DNA of 64,000 nt from Paracoccaceae bacterium (GCA_014239455.1 JAAZYV010000019.1:1-64000); one strand, 5' to 3'. Numbered from the stretch's first letter, positions 47,698 through 55,851 are shown. Program-made: numbers and translations. Notes: generated from the letters alone by a model not told the origin.

Positions 47698-48531
47698 TTA
47701 GGCATCTAACCCAATGTCTATGCAGGTCGCAGATTGCGTGATGGCTCCTACTGAAATGTAGTTGACACCAGTCAATGCCTTTTCCCTAATATTATCAAGG
47801 TTAACATTACCTGAACACTCTAGAGGAATATTATTATTTACTAAATCTACTGCCGTTTTCATTTCACTTGAACTCATATTATCCAGCATGATTAAGTCAG
47901 CACCTGCATTCACAGAAGCCTTTACCTGCGCAATAGTGTCACACTCAACTTCAACCTTTGTAAGTATAGGAGCTCTTTCTTTAATACGTTTGACTGCCTC
48001 AAAAATATCCCCAAATAAGGCAATATGATTATCTTTCAGCATGACTCCAGAATCTAATCCAAATCGATGGTTTTTTCCACCTCCACAGTAAAAAGCATAT
48101 TTCTCCAATAATCTAAGACCAGGAGTAGTTTTTCTTGTATCGACTAGACGGGCTTTAGTGTGGGAAATTGCCTTTACATAGTCATCCGTCATTGTGGCAA
48201 TCCCACACATTCTCTGAAGTATGTTTAGTACAACCCTTTCAGCAGTTAAAATTGCAGAAGCCTTTCCAGAAACTACAGCTATCTTGAAACCACTTTTTAC
48301 CCGATCTTTATCATTACAAAAAGTATTAAATTCTAATTCCGAATCAACTTGATGAAAAATTGACTGAGCTACTTCTAGTCCAGAAATTATTGCAGGTTCC
48401 CTGACAACGAGATTGAATGTTTTATGGATCCCTGGGTCTACTATGATCTGAGAAGTCAAATCAAAGTTTCCCACATCCTCTCTTAACCAATTCTTAATAT
48501 AGTCAATTAGTAAATTGTTATTGATTAGCAT
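47698..48531 (-). CDS. nadC: quinolinate phosphoribosyltransferase (nicotinate-nucleotide pyrophosphorylase)
   Basis: 277 residues. Family motifs: ILTAERVVLNILQRMCGIATMT, RLVDTRKTTPGLRLLEKYAFYCGGGKNHRFGL, MLKDNHIALFG and the C-terminal VNLDNIREKALTGVNYISVGAITQSA. It converts quinolinate and PRPP to nicotinate mononucleotide in NAD synthesis. nadA and nadB, its usual partners, are absent; instead it follows a TRAP permease gene by 13 bases on the same strand, which suggests that it is co-transcribed with that transporter. Confidence 0.96.
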   Translation of the reverse strand: MLINNNLLIDYIKNWLREDVGNFDLTSQIIVDPGIHKTFNLVVREPAIISGLEVAQSIFHQVDSELEFNTFCNDKDRVKSGFKIAVVSGKASAILTAERVVLNILQRMCGIATMTDDYVKAISHTKARLVDTRKTTPGLRLLEKYAFYCGGGKNHRFGLDSGVMLKDNHIALFGDIFEAVKRIKERAPILTKVEVECDTIAQVKASVNAGADLIMLDNMSSSEMKTAVDLVNNNIPLECSGNVNLDNIREKALTGVNYISVGAITQSATCIDIGLDA

Positions 48532-48544
48532 TGAACCAAAATCC

Positions 48545-50440
48545 TCAAACTTTTTGTAATCTTATAATTAATGCCAGTAACGCCCATCCAGTCAAAAGAA
48601 AGAAACCTTTGAATACAAATTGAGGCAGAATAAGCACTAAAGATATTGAACCTAGTATAACTTTAAGAATATAGAAATAGTATTTTTTTGCCTCAACTGA
48701 AAAAGCTATTGAAATAAAAACACAAGAAGAAATCAAGAAAAAAGCATCAACCACTACAATCAATGTATCAAAAGAATGCAAAAGACTAGGCATTGAAATG
48801 AAAGAAAAAGGCAATATAAACGCTGCCGCAGAAAGCTTCAGAGCAAAAATAGCTAATGAGAATGGATTAGATTCAGAGATTGCGCTGGCAGCATATGCTG
48901 CAACTGCCACCGGAGGGGTCATTGCAGATAAAACTGCGAAATAAAATAGAAACAAATGCACATTTATTAGGGGTAACTCTACTATTTCAACCAGTGTTGG
49001 AGCTACAAGGACTGCTGAGAGAATATAAGCGCTAGGGGTAGGCATACCCAAGCCTAAAATAATTGTGACCAGCGCAGCAAAAATGCAAATTACTAACTGA
49101 CTATCGCCGCCAATGGTAAAAGCGATACTTGAAAATTTTGAGGCCAAACCAGTCATAGTAATACCTCCGATTACAAGTCCAGCGGAAGCACAAGCGGCAG
49201 TGACAGGAATCATTCTCAAAGTTGCTAAGGACAAAACATCTATAGCTTTTAAAAGGGATACTTTAGATTTGGGATGAATTAGAGATATTAACCATATTAG
49301 GCAGGTGCTAATTGCAGCCACCATTGTTGGTGAAAAACCTAAAACTAGCATAAAAATTAACCCAACCAATGGCATTAGGTATAGAAAATCATAAATATTT
49401 CCTACTCGAAAAGCGTCTTCCCCATATACATTAATTGGATTAGATACTGGTGAACGAAAATGAACCTGGATAAGCAAACTTAGGTAATATACCAAAGCTG
49501 GGAAGAGAGCCACTGACACAATTGATAAGTATGGAATCTCCGTAAATTCAGACATAATAAATGCAGCTGATCCCATTACAGGAGGCAAAAGGCTACCACC
49601 CGTTGATGCCGCTACTTCAATTCCACCTGCCATACCTGCTGGATATTTAAACTTTTTCATTAATGGTATAGTTATGGACCCAGTAGCCACCACATCAGAC
49701 GTGGGACTACCTGACATAGTCCCAAACAAAGCTGATGACAGAACTGAAATTTTGGCTGGCGCTCCTCTTGTTTTACCTGCCAACCGCTTAGAAACGTTGA
49801 AAAAAAAGTTACTCCCACCGGATTTCTCAAAAAAGGTTCCAAATAAAACAAAAAGGAATGCATATGTAGCAGCTACCCTAATTGGAATTCCAAATAAGCC
49901 ATCAGTAGTAAAGACATTAATATCTAGAAAATGACTTGTTGTAATAACACCATGACCTAGAATTCCAGTGAAATAGTGTCCAAACAAATTGTATGCAATA
50001 AAGGCAAGTATAATCGTTAATAAAACTACTCCGATAGCACGTCTCGTAATCTCAAGACTTAAAAGCACAATTAATGAAGAAAAGAAATATTCCAAAGGAC
50101 TTAATTCATTTAATAAAGAAATTCTTGTAGAGATGTTTTCTATCTCGGAAATAAAATAGATTGCCGAAATTAATGCGGAAAAAGCCAAAAACCAGTCTAT
50201 GCTACTGGGGATTTTGGTGTCTGAGCGTGAAGATCCACCAATATAGAGAAATGAAGGAACCAAAATCAAACACAGATAAATTATTGACGTTGCTAAAACA
50301 TCCAATCGCGAAAAAATAGCTGAATATAATACCCAAACTGCAATACCAGAAGTGTATAACCTTAACAAATGATCAAATCTTGCAACAACCTTTCTGCGAA
50401 CACTTGTTACAAAAAAACCATTTAATATAGAATTAAACAT
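48545..50440 (-). CDS. TRAP transporter, fused 4TM/12TM permease
   Basis: 631 residues, almost entirely hydrophobic with about 16 spans. The large-subunit (DctM-type) signature appears in GTMSGSPTSDVVATGSITIPLMKKFKYPAGMAGGIEVAASTGGSLLPPVMGSAAFIMSE, and the N-terminal part stands in for the small DctQ-type subunit, as in TAXI-TRAP systems. Sodium-driven uptake of organic acids is the family role. The solute-binding gene lies 68 bases upstream and nadC 13 bases downstream. Confidence 0.94.
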   Translation of the reverse strand: MFNSILNGFFVTSVRRKVVARFDHLLRLYTSGIAVWVLYSAIFSRLDVLATSIIYLCLILVPSFLYIGGSSRSDTKIPSSIDWFLAFSALISAIYFISEIENISTRISLLNELSPLEYFFSSLIVLLSLEITRRAIGVVLLTIILAFIAYNLFGHYFTGILGHGVITTSHFLDINVFTTDGLFGIPIRVAATYAFLFVLFGTFFEKSGGSNFFFNVSKRLAGKTRGAPAKISVLSSALFGTMSGSPTSDVVATGSITIPLMKKFKYPAGMAGGIEVAASTGGSLLPPVMGSAAFIMSEFTEIPYLSIVSVALFPALVYYLSLLIQVHFRSPVSNPINVYGEDAFRVGNIYDFLYLMPLVGLIFMLVLGFSPTMVAAISTCLIWLISLIHPKSKVSLLKAIDVLSLATLRMIPVTAACASAGLVIGGITMTGLASKFSSIAFTIGGDSQLVICIFAALVTIILGLGMPTPSAYILSAVLVAPTLVEIVELPLINVHLFLFYFAVLSAMTPPVAVAAYAASAISESNPFSLAIFALKLSAAAFILPFSFISMPSLLHSFDTLIVVVDAFFLISSCVFISIAFSVEAKKYYFYILKVILGSISLVLILPQFVFKGFFLLTGWALLALIIRLQKV

Positions 50441-50508
50441 TCAAATTCCTAGTTCAAAAAACTTTAGGACAAAGAAGTTGGTTATTGGAATCCCATGTTC
50501 AAATCTTA

Positions 50509-51498
50509 TTAATTGTTATCCATTATTATCGTGGCTTTTTTATGGTAAGGAATAACATTAACTGATGTAGCTAGTTTAAGATCAAAACTTTTCATCGCAG
50601 GGTGAACTTTCTGGATTTCCTCCGGATACAAGGAAATCGCCTTTGCCACTAACTCTACCTTCTCAGCATTACTTCCCTTCGATGCGATCAAGGCCGCTTG
50701 AGCTCCAAAAGTTTTGATATCTTCCCTAAGCCACTCATATGAACCTGCTTCAATAGTAAATGGCCTAGAACCAAACTCTTCAGACATCATATCAATAACA
50801 ACTCTATCAACAGATAACATTCTTAAATTTCTTACTTTTGCAATTGCTTTAATTTTACCACTTCCAATAAACGTTGCATTAACCCAAATATCTGCTTTGC
50901 GGTCTTGCATAATTTGTGATGCACTCTTTGAACCTTGATACTGAATACTTCCACCCGAGGCTAAGATTTTTTCAAAAGTCACTCCTGATTTTTGAAGGGA
51001 GCTTTCAGCTAAAATGGATGGTAATATACCCTTACGATTGACTACCAAATTTACCTTCAAATCTTTTTTTCCAAGATCTGAAATCGTTCTCAAATCATGT
51101 TTTTTCGCGAAGTCTTTGTCAACAAGCCATTGCATGGGAGCCCAATCATAAAGTAATGAAATAGCTCTAGTACCAGTTACAGGAGAAGAAAATGGCTCTG
51201 CACCTTTTTCCGCAATAACTATTTCACCTATATGAGCAATAGAAATGTCACATTTACCTGACTTGGTCTGAACAATATTAGCAAACCCTCCACTTGAAGT
51301 CTGATATGTCACTACAGAACTAGGATCAACTTTTTGAACAGCGGAATTCAAACCAGCGCCCAACAAAGACCAAAGACCGCCAGGACTTCCACCACACAAT
51401 ATGATATTTTGGCTATTGGCAGAACCATTGTTGGCTACTAAGGTCATGGTTAACAGAATAAGAAAGTAAAAAGGTTTAAAAAATGTGTTACGTTTCAT
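50509..51498 (-). CDS. TAXI family TRAP solute-binding protein
   Basis: 329 residues. Signal peptide MKRNTFFKPFYFLILLTMTLVANNGSA then the mature periplasmic protein. The TAXI-type opening NIILCGGSPGGLWSLLGAGLN and SSVVTYQTSSGGFANI, and KCDISIAHIGEIVIAEKG, mark the family. It captures a substrate for the adjacent fused permease. A purine-rich GGGGGAAG site precedes the ATG. The substrate is unknown; linkage to nadC suggests a carboxylated NAD precursor as one possibility, but most TAXI proteins bind dicarboxylates such as glutamate or succinate. Confidence 0.93.
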   Translation of the reverse strand: MKRNTFFKPFYFLILLTMTLVANNGSANSQNIILCGGSPGGLWSLLGAGLNSAVQKVDPSSVVTYQTSSGGFANIVQTKSGKCDISIAHIGEIVIAEKGAEPFSSPVTGTRAISLLYDWAPMQWLVDKDFAKKHDLRTISDLGKKDLKVNLVVNRKGILPSILAESSLQKSGVTFEKILASGGSIQYQGSKSASQIMQDRKADIWVNATFIGSGKIKAIAKVRNLRMLSVDRVVIDMMSEEFGSRPFTIEAGSYEWLREDIKTFGAQAALIASKGSNAEKVELVAKAISLYPEEIQKVHPAMKSFDLKLATSVNVIPYHKKATIIMDNN

Positions 51499-51590
51499 AC
51501 TAACTTCCCCCGACTTTTTTTTGCTAAAAATGAATTAAAGGATATACCCTTTTTTCAATGATGAAACCATCATTTATTTGAATCGCTATA

Positions 51591-52229
51591 TCATTTTTCC
51601 TTAAAAAGTAATGTCAAGCTGGTTCGAACCGAGGAATCCAAGGAAAAGTAATGATTTCCTTCAGAAAATGAATACTTGTTCACTAAAGTGTAATTGCCCA
51701 AATCGCAAAACATTTTATAGTAATTGTCTTTATAACTTTTTAGTCCCTTAAAATGTACATATTCATTTACATGTGGTTTCTGTGGATCAAAGTCAATGAT
51801 GGACAAAAATCTACCCGGCTTCAGCAAAAGATCTGCTTGCTTCAAACAATCTGTGATTCTATCCCTAGATACTAAGTATAAACAAAAACCAAAATGGATT
51901 AAATCAAACTTTTCTAATTGAGAAGGCAGTGAATCCGCAGTACCTATTTCGAAAATACATTTGTCGCCATAATTCTTATTAGCATAATCGACAGCCAAAT
52001 TACTAGGATCAATTCCATGCCCTTTGCTATTCAATTGCCAGCACATTTGGGATAACTTGTTGCCTCCACCAGAACCTATCTCAAGGATGGTCTGTACTTC
52101 TTTTTGAAAAGGCATCAACCAATTACACAAGATAGAAATTTCGGGAGAATTTTCAGCAAATTTGTGAATGTTTCTCTTGAACCACTCATCACCTTCAGAT
52201 TTTAAAAATTCTCTTTCTTGAATCAACAT
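51591..52229 (-). CDS. SAM-dependent methyltransferase
   Basis: 212 residues. Motif I TILEIGSGGGNKLSQMC binds SAM, GHGIDPSNLAVDYANKNY is motif II, and FDLIHFGFCLYLVSRD is the post-motif region of class I methyltransferases. This group is usually found in surface-glycan or secondary metabolite clusters; no such cluster is adjacent. A 92-base spacer separates its stop from the TAXI gene start, so it is probably transcribed with that cluster or alone. Confidence 0.85.
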   Translation of the reverse strand: MLIQEREFLKSEGDEWFKRNIHKFAENSPEISILCNWLMPFQKEVQTILEIGSGGGNKLSQMCWQLNSKGHGIDPSNLAVDYANKNYGDKCIFEIGTADSLPSQLEKFDLIHFGFCLYLVSRDRITDCLKQADLLLKPGRFLSIIDFDPQKPHVNEYVHFKGLKSYKDNYYKMFCDLGNYTLVNKYSFSEGNHYFSLDSSVRTSLTLLFKEK

Positions 52230-52800
52230 TTATATTTGATCTCTCAATTAGTAAAATCATGCAAGCTATGCCAAACGCCGGGTGTCGCTCAGAATTCAAG
52301 CAAAAGATAACACCTTAAGATACTGCAACCCGGTGTGATGATAATAAAAAGGTATTAGTTTGAAAAGATCTAACGTTTTGCGAACTCCAACATCTAAGAG
52401 CCATTTTATCTCATATACTCACAATATACAATTTTATTTATGTGTTAAACGTTCAAAATTATTGTCCTTAGAAATAAGGATCTTTTGAAAGAGCTTAGCC
52501 TATCAAATGTATTATCAATAAGTGCAAAAACCAAATAACTCCAATACCACCTTCTATAAAAAAACCACCTTAAAAAAGTCCTAATAAATAATACAAATGA
52601 CTCTTTCATTGCATTTTTTGTATATACTGATTATCGCTTGGCTAACCAACCTCTCTTTTAGGTCATTGTTATTAAACAAATAAAAGTACTCACCAAAACA
52701 ATGTTACGTTAATGTTACGCTTCTCTTATCCAAAATATTTAATTACACATATCTTTCATAAGACAGTATAAAGAGCGCATCAATTTTAGGAAAGTTGACT
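52230..52800. other. gene-free 571-base stretch before the GFA gene
   Basis: No coding frame that I can support on either strand. Notable parts: a short hairpin TCCTTA-GAAA-TAAGGA (52465-52480) followed by TCTTTT, and the TGTTACG pair at 52702-52719. Base composition is more AT-rich than the flanks. It marks the left edge of a sparse accessory segment. Confidence 0.6.
52702..52719. repeat. left TGTTACG-N4-TGTTACG pair
   Basis: TGTTACG at 52702-52708 and 52713-52719, period 11 bases. The same arrangement with the same period recurs at 53382-53399, on the other side of the GFA gene. An 11-base period equals one helical turn, as in recombinase or regulator binding sites. Confidence 0.6.
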
Positions 52801-53214
52801 ATGGTTAAATGCAGTTGCCTTTGTACGCAGGTAAGCTTTGAAGTCTCAATTAAGCCGAAGAATTTTGGAGTATGCCATTGTAGTGATTGTCGCAAGTGGA
52901 CTGGTGGCGTTTTTATGAGTGTGAGTGGTGGTGATAATATTATTTTTGACAATGAAAAATATATAGGCAGATATTCTCATTCTGACTGGGCTGAACGTGG
53001 CTTTTGTACCAATTGTGGTACAAATCTTTTTTTCCGAATGAAAAAAAGTAACCACTACTTTTTGATGTTAGGCGTTATTGACGATGACATCAGCCTTCAC
53101 TTTGAAGAACAGCAATTCATCGACGAAAAACCAAGTCATTACTCGTTTTCAAACGATACTAAGCTGGTAACGAAAGCTAGTATGATGGAAATGCTGAACA
53201 ACTATTTAAGTTGA
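52801..53214 (+). CDS. GFA-domain (CENP-V/Gfa-like) zinc protein
   Basis: 137 residues from the ATG at 52801 with AGGAAAG 7 bases upstream; an in-frame TTG six bases before is less likely. Zinc ligands are present in three places: CSCLC near the start, CHCSDCRKWTG and FCTNCGTNLFF, as in GFA/DUF636 proteins. Family members include glutathione-dependent formaldehyde-activating enzyme homologues, but most have no known substrate. It stands alone between long non-coding stretches and is flanked by paired TGTTACG repeats, so it may have arrived as a unit. Confidence 0.88.
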   Translation: MVKCSCLCTQVSFEVSIKPKNFGVCHCSDCRKWTGGVFMSVSGGDNIIFDNEKYIGRYSHSDWAERGFCTNCGTNLFFRMKKSNHYFLMLGVIDDDISLHFEEQQFIDEKPSHYSFSNDTKLVTKASMMEMLNNYLS

Positions 53215-53381
53215 TTTGATGGCTCAAGATAACTGCCCGCAACCTGAACCTTTTTAAATTTTGCAAAAACAAGGGAAAACTTTCGTTATTGCTCGTCTTT
53301 ATAGATGCGTAACTCCCTTATATGAATTTTAATAGTAAGCACTAGTTGGAGCTTCAAGTGGTTGGGTTGGGTTGGTGTAAC

Positions 53382-53399
53382 TGTTACGGGTCTGTTACG
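53382..53399. repeat. right TGTTACG-N4-TGTTACG pair
   Basis: TGTTACG at 53382-53388 and 53393-53399, the same 11-base period as the left pair (52702-52719). The four spacer bases and the flanks differ, so only the heptamers and their spacing are conserved. Confidence 0.6.
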
Positions 53400-53479
53400 A
53401 GCCTGTTTTGCATAAAAAATTTTAACCAATGATTTCAGTTAGTTGCAGCACATTTTGTTTTATAATAATCCCAAAGAAA

Positions 53480-53505
53480 AAGGGCTTACATTCTTGTAAG
53501 CCCTT
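53480..53505 (+). terminator. strong stem-loop, probable terminator
   Basis: Perfect 11-bp stem AAGGGCTTACA (53480-53490) / TGTAAGCCCTT (53495-53505) with a TTCT loop, followed by GTATTTATTT on the plus strand and preceded by an A-rich run. It could act in either direction; it would close the GFA transcript, 265 bases past its stop. Confidence 0.6.
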
Positions 53506-53662
53506 GTATTTATTTAGTATATTATAAAAAGCCTTATCGTTTCGCAAACTTATATCTCTAAAAACCTAATAATATCAGTATGTTGCAGAGGTGTTAAAAA
53601 AACGTGCATAATTCGTGCATTATAAGGTTTGTTAAAAATCATAGTCTCCTCAACGCTGGTTA

Positions 53663-53693
53663 ATTAAAACCTTATATCATTTTTAACAATTTT
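53663..53693. repeat. left copy of 31-bp direct repeat flanking the cassette
   Basis: Matches 55571-55601 at 28 of 31 positions by hand alignment; a CTGGTT just upstream of both copies extends the likeness across a 4-base gap. The two copies bracket the acyltransferase, membrane protein and XRE genes. Confidence 0.65.
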
Positions 53694-53757
53694 GTCCATG
53701 TTTATAATGGCTTAGAAGGTAATGTAACTCTAAGCTCCTTACATAAAGTGTCACTCT

Positions 53758-53791
53758 AAGGTTACTTTTCTTGTGGACAAGAAGTAACCTT
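53758..53791. promoter_or_regulatory. long inverted repeat before the acyltransferase gene
   Basis: AAGGTTACTT (53758-53767) pairs perfectly with AAGTAACCTT (53782-53791); after a TT bulge, an inner CTTG/CAAG stem closes on a TGGA loop. It lies 47 bases before the acyltransferase ATG. It could be an operator for the XRE regulator encoded in the same cassette, or an RNA hairpin. Confidence 0.45.
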
Positions 53792-53838
53792 TGCGTTACT
53801 TTTTATCAAGCACTAATTTTAGCAATTGGATGTAAGAC

Positions 53839-54966
53839 ATGCAAAGATTTCATAATTTGGATTTTCTAAGAGCGTTTGCAATGATGATGGGATTGGTCAT
53901 TCATGCACCTATTTTATTTACCATGCCAGATGTGGCAAGAGATTTTCAAATTGAGAATATACCAGCACTAGAAAGTTGGGGGTGGTTAGTGATGGGTTTC
54001 ATCAGTAACTGTAGAATGCCTCTATTTTTTCTATTGTCAGGTTTTTTTGCTGTTTTAGTTATAGAAAAAAAAGGTAACCCATACTTCATAAAGGATCGCA
54101 TTATAAGAATAGGCATAACCTGCCTATTATTTTCCGCATTTTACGATATATTAGATGGTAGGGTTGATTTCACTACAGCGCATTTATGGTTCCTCTATGA
54201 ACTAGTGATTTTTGTCTTGTGTTTCTCACTTTTATACAAAATCCAAGTACTCAAAAACCTTGTTTATCAAACATGTTCTCCAAAGATATTTTTCATTATT
54301 TGTTTATGGTTAATTGCGACAGTACCTTTAGCCCACATTCTAAATAATTCGTTTAATCCGTACGCACTAATGCCGTCAGAAACTTTCTTTAGTCTTAAAC
54401 CTGGTAACTTGGTATATTATTTTTCATATTTTTTGTTGGGCGTTCTTCTTTACTCGAACCAAAAAATCTTCAGTAAATTATCAGAAAATAAAACTATCAT
54501 ACTATTGGGTATCCTATCTGTGCTGGCATATTTCGCACAATTATATGCAGGTAGTTTACTTTACAGCGGTGTAGAAGATTTCAGAAAAATTATAAGTGTG
54601 AAATTTGATACCGTTGATGTGCTTTTCAATGCATTTACAAGAGGATCCAACACTATCTTGTGGTGTTTATTTTTTATTGGATTAGCATCTAAATTTATCC
54701 AATCAGGTAGTGCAACCCTTAAATGGTTTGTTGAAATCTCTTACCCCATATACATAGTGCACGTTATTCCACTGCCTATAATCAGTGCTGGCCTCTATGA
54801 GGCTGGATTGAGTCAAATCAGTAATTTTTTACTGACAATCATCATTGGTTTTATAGTCTGCGTATTTTTGTATTACATTTTCATCAAGTTCACACCTGTG
54901 AACTGGTTGCTTAACGGTTATCACAAGTCCTTCTTTCAACTGAAATTAAAGCGAGGTATCAAATGA
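53839..54966 (+). CDS. OpgC-like membrane acyltransferase (acyltransferase 3 family)
   Basis: 375 residues with about 10 hydrophobic spans. The N-terminus HNLDFLRAFAMMMGLVIHAPILF carries the R-x10-H pattern of acyltransferase-3 proteins, and CRMPLFFLLSGFFAVLVIEKKG and TAHLWFLYELV resemble OpgC/MdoC, which attaches succinyl groups to periplasmic glucans. Here it probably acylates a surface glycan or lipid at the inner membrane; the acceptor is unknown. The Shine-Dalgarno site is weak. It overlaps the next gene by 4 bases (ATGA), so they are translated together. It is the first gene of a repeat-flanked cassette. Confidence 0.85.
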   Translation: MQRFHNLDFLRAFAMMMGLVIHAPILFTMPDVARDFQIENIPALESWGWLVMGFISNCRMPLFFLLSGFFAVLVIEKKGNPYFIKDRIIRIGITCLLFSAFYDILDGRVDFTTAHLWFLYELVIFVLCFSLLYKIQVLKNLVYQTCSPKIFFIICLWLIATVPLAHILNNSFNPYALMPSETFFSLKPGNLVYYFSYFLLGVLLYSNQKIFSKLSENKTIILLGILSVLAYFAQLYAGSLLYSGVEDFRKIISVKFDTVDVLFNAFTRGSNTILWCLFFIGLASKFIQSGSATLKWFVEISYPIYIVHVIPLPIISAGLYEAGLSQISNFLLTIIIGFIVCVFLYYIFIKFTPVNWLLNGYHKSFFQLKLKRGIK

Positions 54967-55397
54967 ATCGGGTATATTTAGTACAATCTGTGATAGTGAT
55001 TGCTATCGCAATATATGTGGTTGTCAATATAGCACTGAAGATTTATCCAAGCTATGCTGAAGGGAACTATTTGGGGTCTTTTCTTAAGTGGACGTGGTTG
55101 GGAATTTTTATTTGCCCTGCGATGATTATAATATACACAACTTTAGAGGTAATTTTTCCCAAAGAATATAACATTGCCAACGACGAATACGCTCGACACG
55201 TAAGAACGCAATCTATGGTTTTTGGTTTTATAACTGTTTTGCTGACTTACTGCATCTGTGTCATTTTACTGAAATACGGAAACATGGTCATGCAGGATGC
55301 AATATTTTGGATAGGTAATTCTTTTGCTTCACCAATAATTTTTATTGCATGGAAAAGCATTGGAGATTTGTTGGGCAATGTTAAAAAACAACATTAA
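54963..55397 (+). CDS. uncharacterised four-span membrane protein
   Basis: 144 residues, family not recognised. Hydrophobic spans at about 5-25, 43-62, 87-105 and 112-132, separated by a short polar loop (FPKEYNIANDEYARHVRTQS). The arrangement of a small multi-span protein directly followed by a short XRE regulator is known from many bacterial genomes, where the regulator controls the pair, but its function is not established. It overlaps the acyltransferase stop by 4 bases and the XRE gene start by 20 bases, so all three are co-translated. Confidence 0.75.
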   Translation: MNRVYLVQSVIVIAIAIYVVVNIALKIYPSYAEGNYLGSFLKWTWLGIFICPAMIIIYTTLEVIFPKEYNIANDEYARHVRTQSMVFGFITVLLTYCICVILLKYGNMVMQDAIFWIGNSFASPIIFIAWKSIGDLLGNVKKQH

Positions 55398-55575
55398 GAA
55401 TAATCGTTTAGAACACGGTTTGACCCAATTGCAACTTGCTGAAACGATCGGCGTGAGTCGTAAAACAATTAACACAATAGAAAATGGGGTATTCATTCCG
55501 TCGACCGTTTTAGCACTTAAACTGGCAAAAGCGTTAGAAGTAAAAGTTGAAGATTTATTCTGGTTGGAGGATTAA
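55378..55575 (+). CDS. XRE-family transcriptional regulator, 65 residues
   Basis: 65 residues from the ATG at 55378 (MLKNNIKNNRLEHGLTQLQLAETIGVSRKTINTIENG), the usual start for this class; longer in-frame starts lie wholly in the membrane protein gene. It is a single Cro/CI helix-turn-helix domain with the LTQLQLAETIGVSRKTINTIENG recognition unit and the C-terminal SLALKLAKAL-like STVLALKLAKALEVKVEDLFWLED. Such minimal regulators usually control their own operon. Its stop codon lies inside the right copy of the 31-bp direct repeat. Confidence 0.9.
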   Translation: MLKNNIKNNRLEHGLTQLQLAETIGVSRKTINTIENGVFIPSTVLALKLAKALEVKVEDLFWLED

Positions 55576-55601
55576 ACCCTTATATCATTTTTAGCAACTT
55601 T
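55571..55601. repeat. right copy of 31-bp direct repeat flanking the cassette
   Basis: Counterpart of 53663-53693 (28/31 identical). It begins within the last codon of the XRE gene and contains its TAA, so the unit boundary coincides with a gene end. Confidence 0.65.
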
Positions 55602-55851
55602 ATAAAACTTGGCAAAATAAAAAAACTTTTTTTATTTTTAAAAAGTTAATAATTTTAAGTGTATAAGTTTGTAATAGGTGTTTTGAAAACTGTAAACTGT
55701 TCGTGCATGAAACGTGCGCTCAACAGAAAAAAAGATAATAAAAACAATTGCTTAAAAACAACATTTGTAAAGCATTTATTTACAAAAATGAAACCACTTA
55801 CATTTAAGTATTTGATTTTATTTGAAAAAATAAAAAGATAATCAACAAAAA
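55602..55851. other. gene-free spacer between the cassette and rpsI
   Basis: 250 bases, strongly AT-rich. A weak A/T hairpin (AACTTTTT / AAAAAGTT, near 55625-55650) could end the cassette transcript, and a TTGTAAA/TTTACAA hairpin lies near 55766-55786, on the rpsI side. A TTCGTGCAT copy at about 55700 recalls the CGTGCAT copies near 53603-53620. No gene found. Confidence 0.5.

Larger units (their letters stand above)
53215..53838. other. gene-free 624-base stretch with repeats and hairpins
   Basis: No supported coding frame. It contains, in order, a TTGGG-repeat run (about 53360-53376), the second TGTTACG pair, a strong hairpin (53480-53505), two CGTGCAT copies 11 bases apart (53603-53609 and 53614-53620), an inverted repeat TATAAGGTTT/AAACCTTATA (53621-53630 and 53667-53676), the left 31-bp direct repeat and a long hairpin before the acyltransferase. 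The density of repeats is unlike the rest of the window. Confidence 0.6.

Noticed and set aside
52255..52345. tRNA-like fragment (CGCTCAG, CCGGGTG/CCCGGTG stretch)
   Set aside because: No acceptor, anticodon or T-arm can be folded around it.
52465..52480. TCCTTA-GAAA-TAAGGA hairpin as a terminator
   Set aside because: Six-bp AT-rich stem with a weak T-run and no gene ending just before it on the plus strand.
53603..53693. dif/Xer-type or integron attC site
   Set aside because: Some AT-rich resemblance, but neither XerC/XerD arms nor the attC core motifs line up convincingly.
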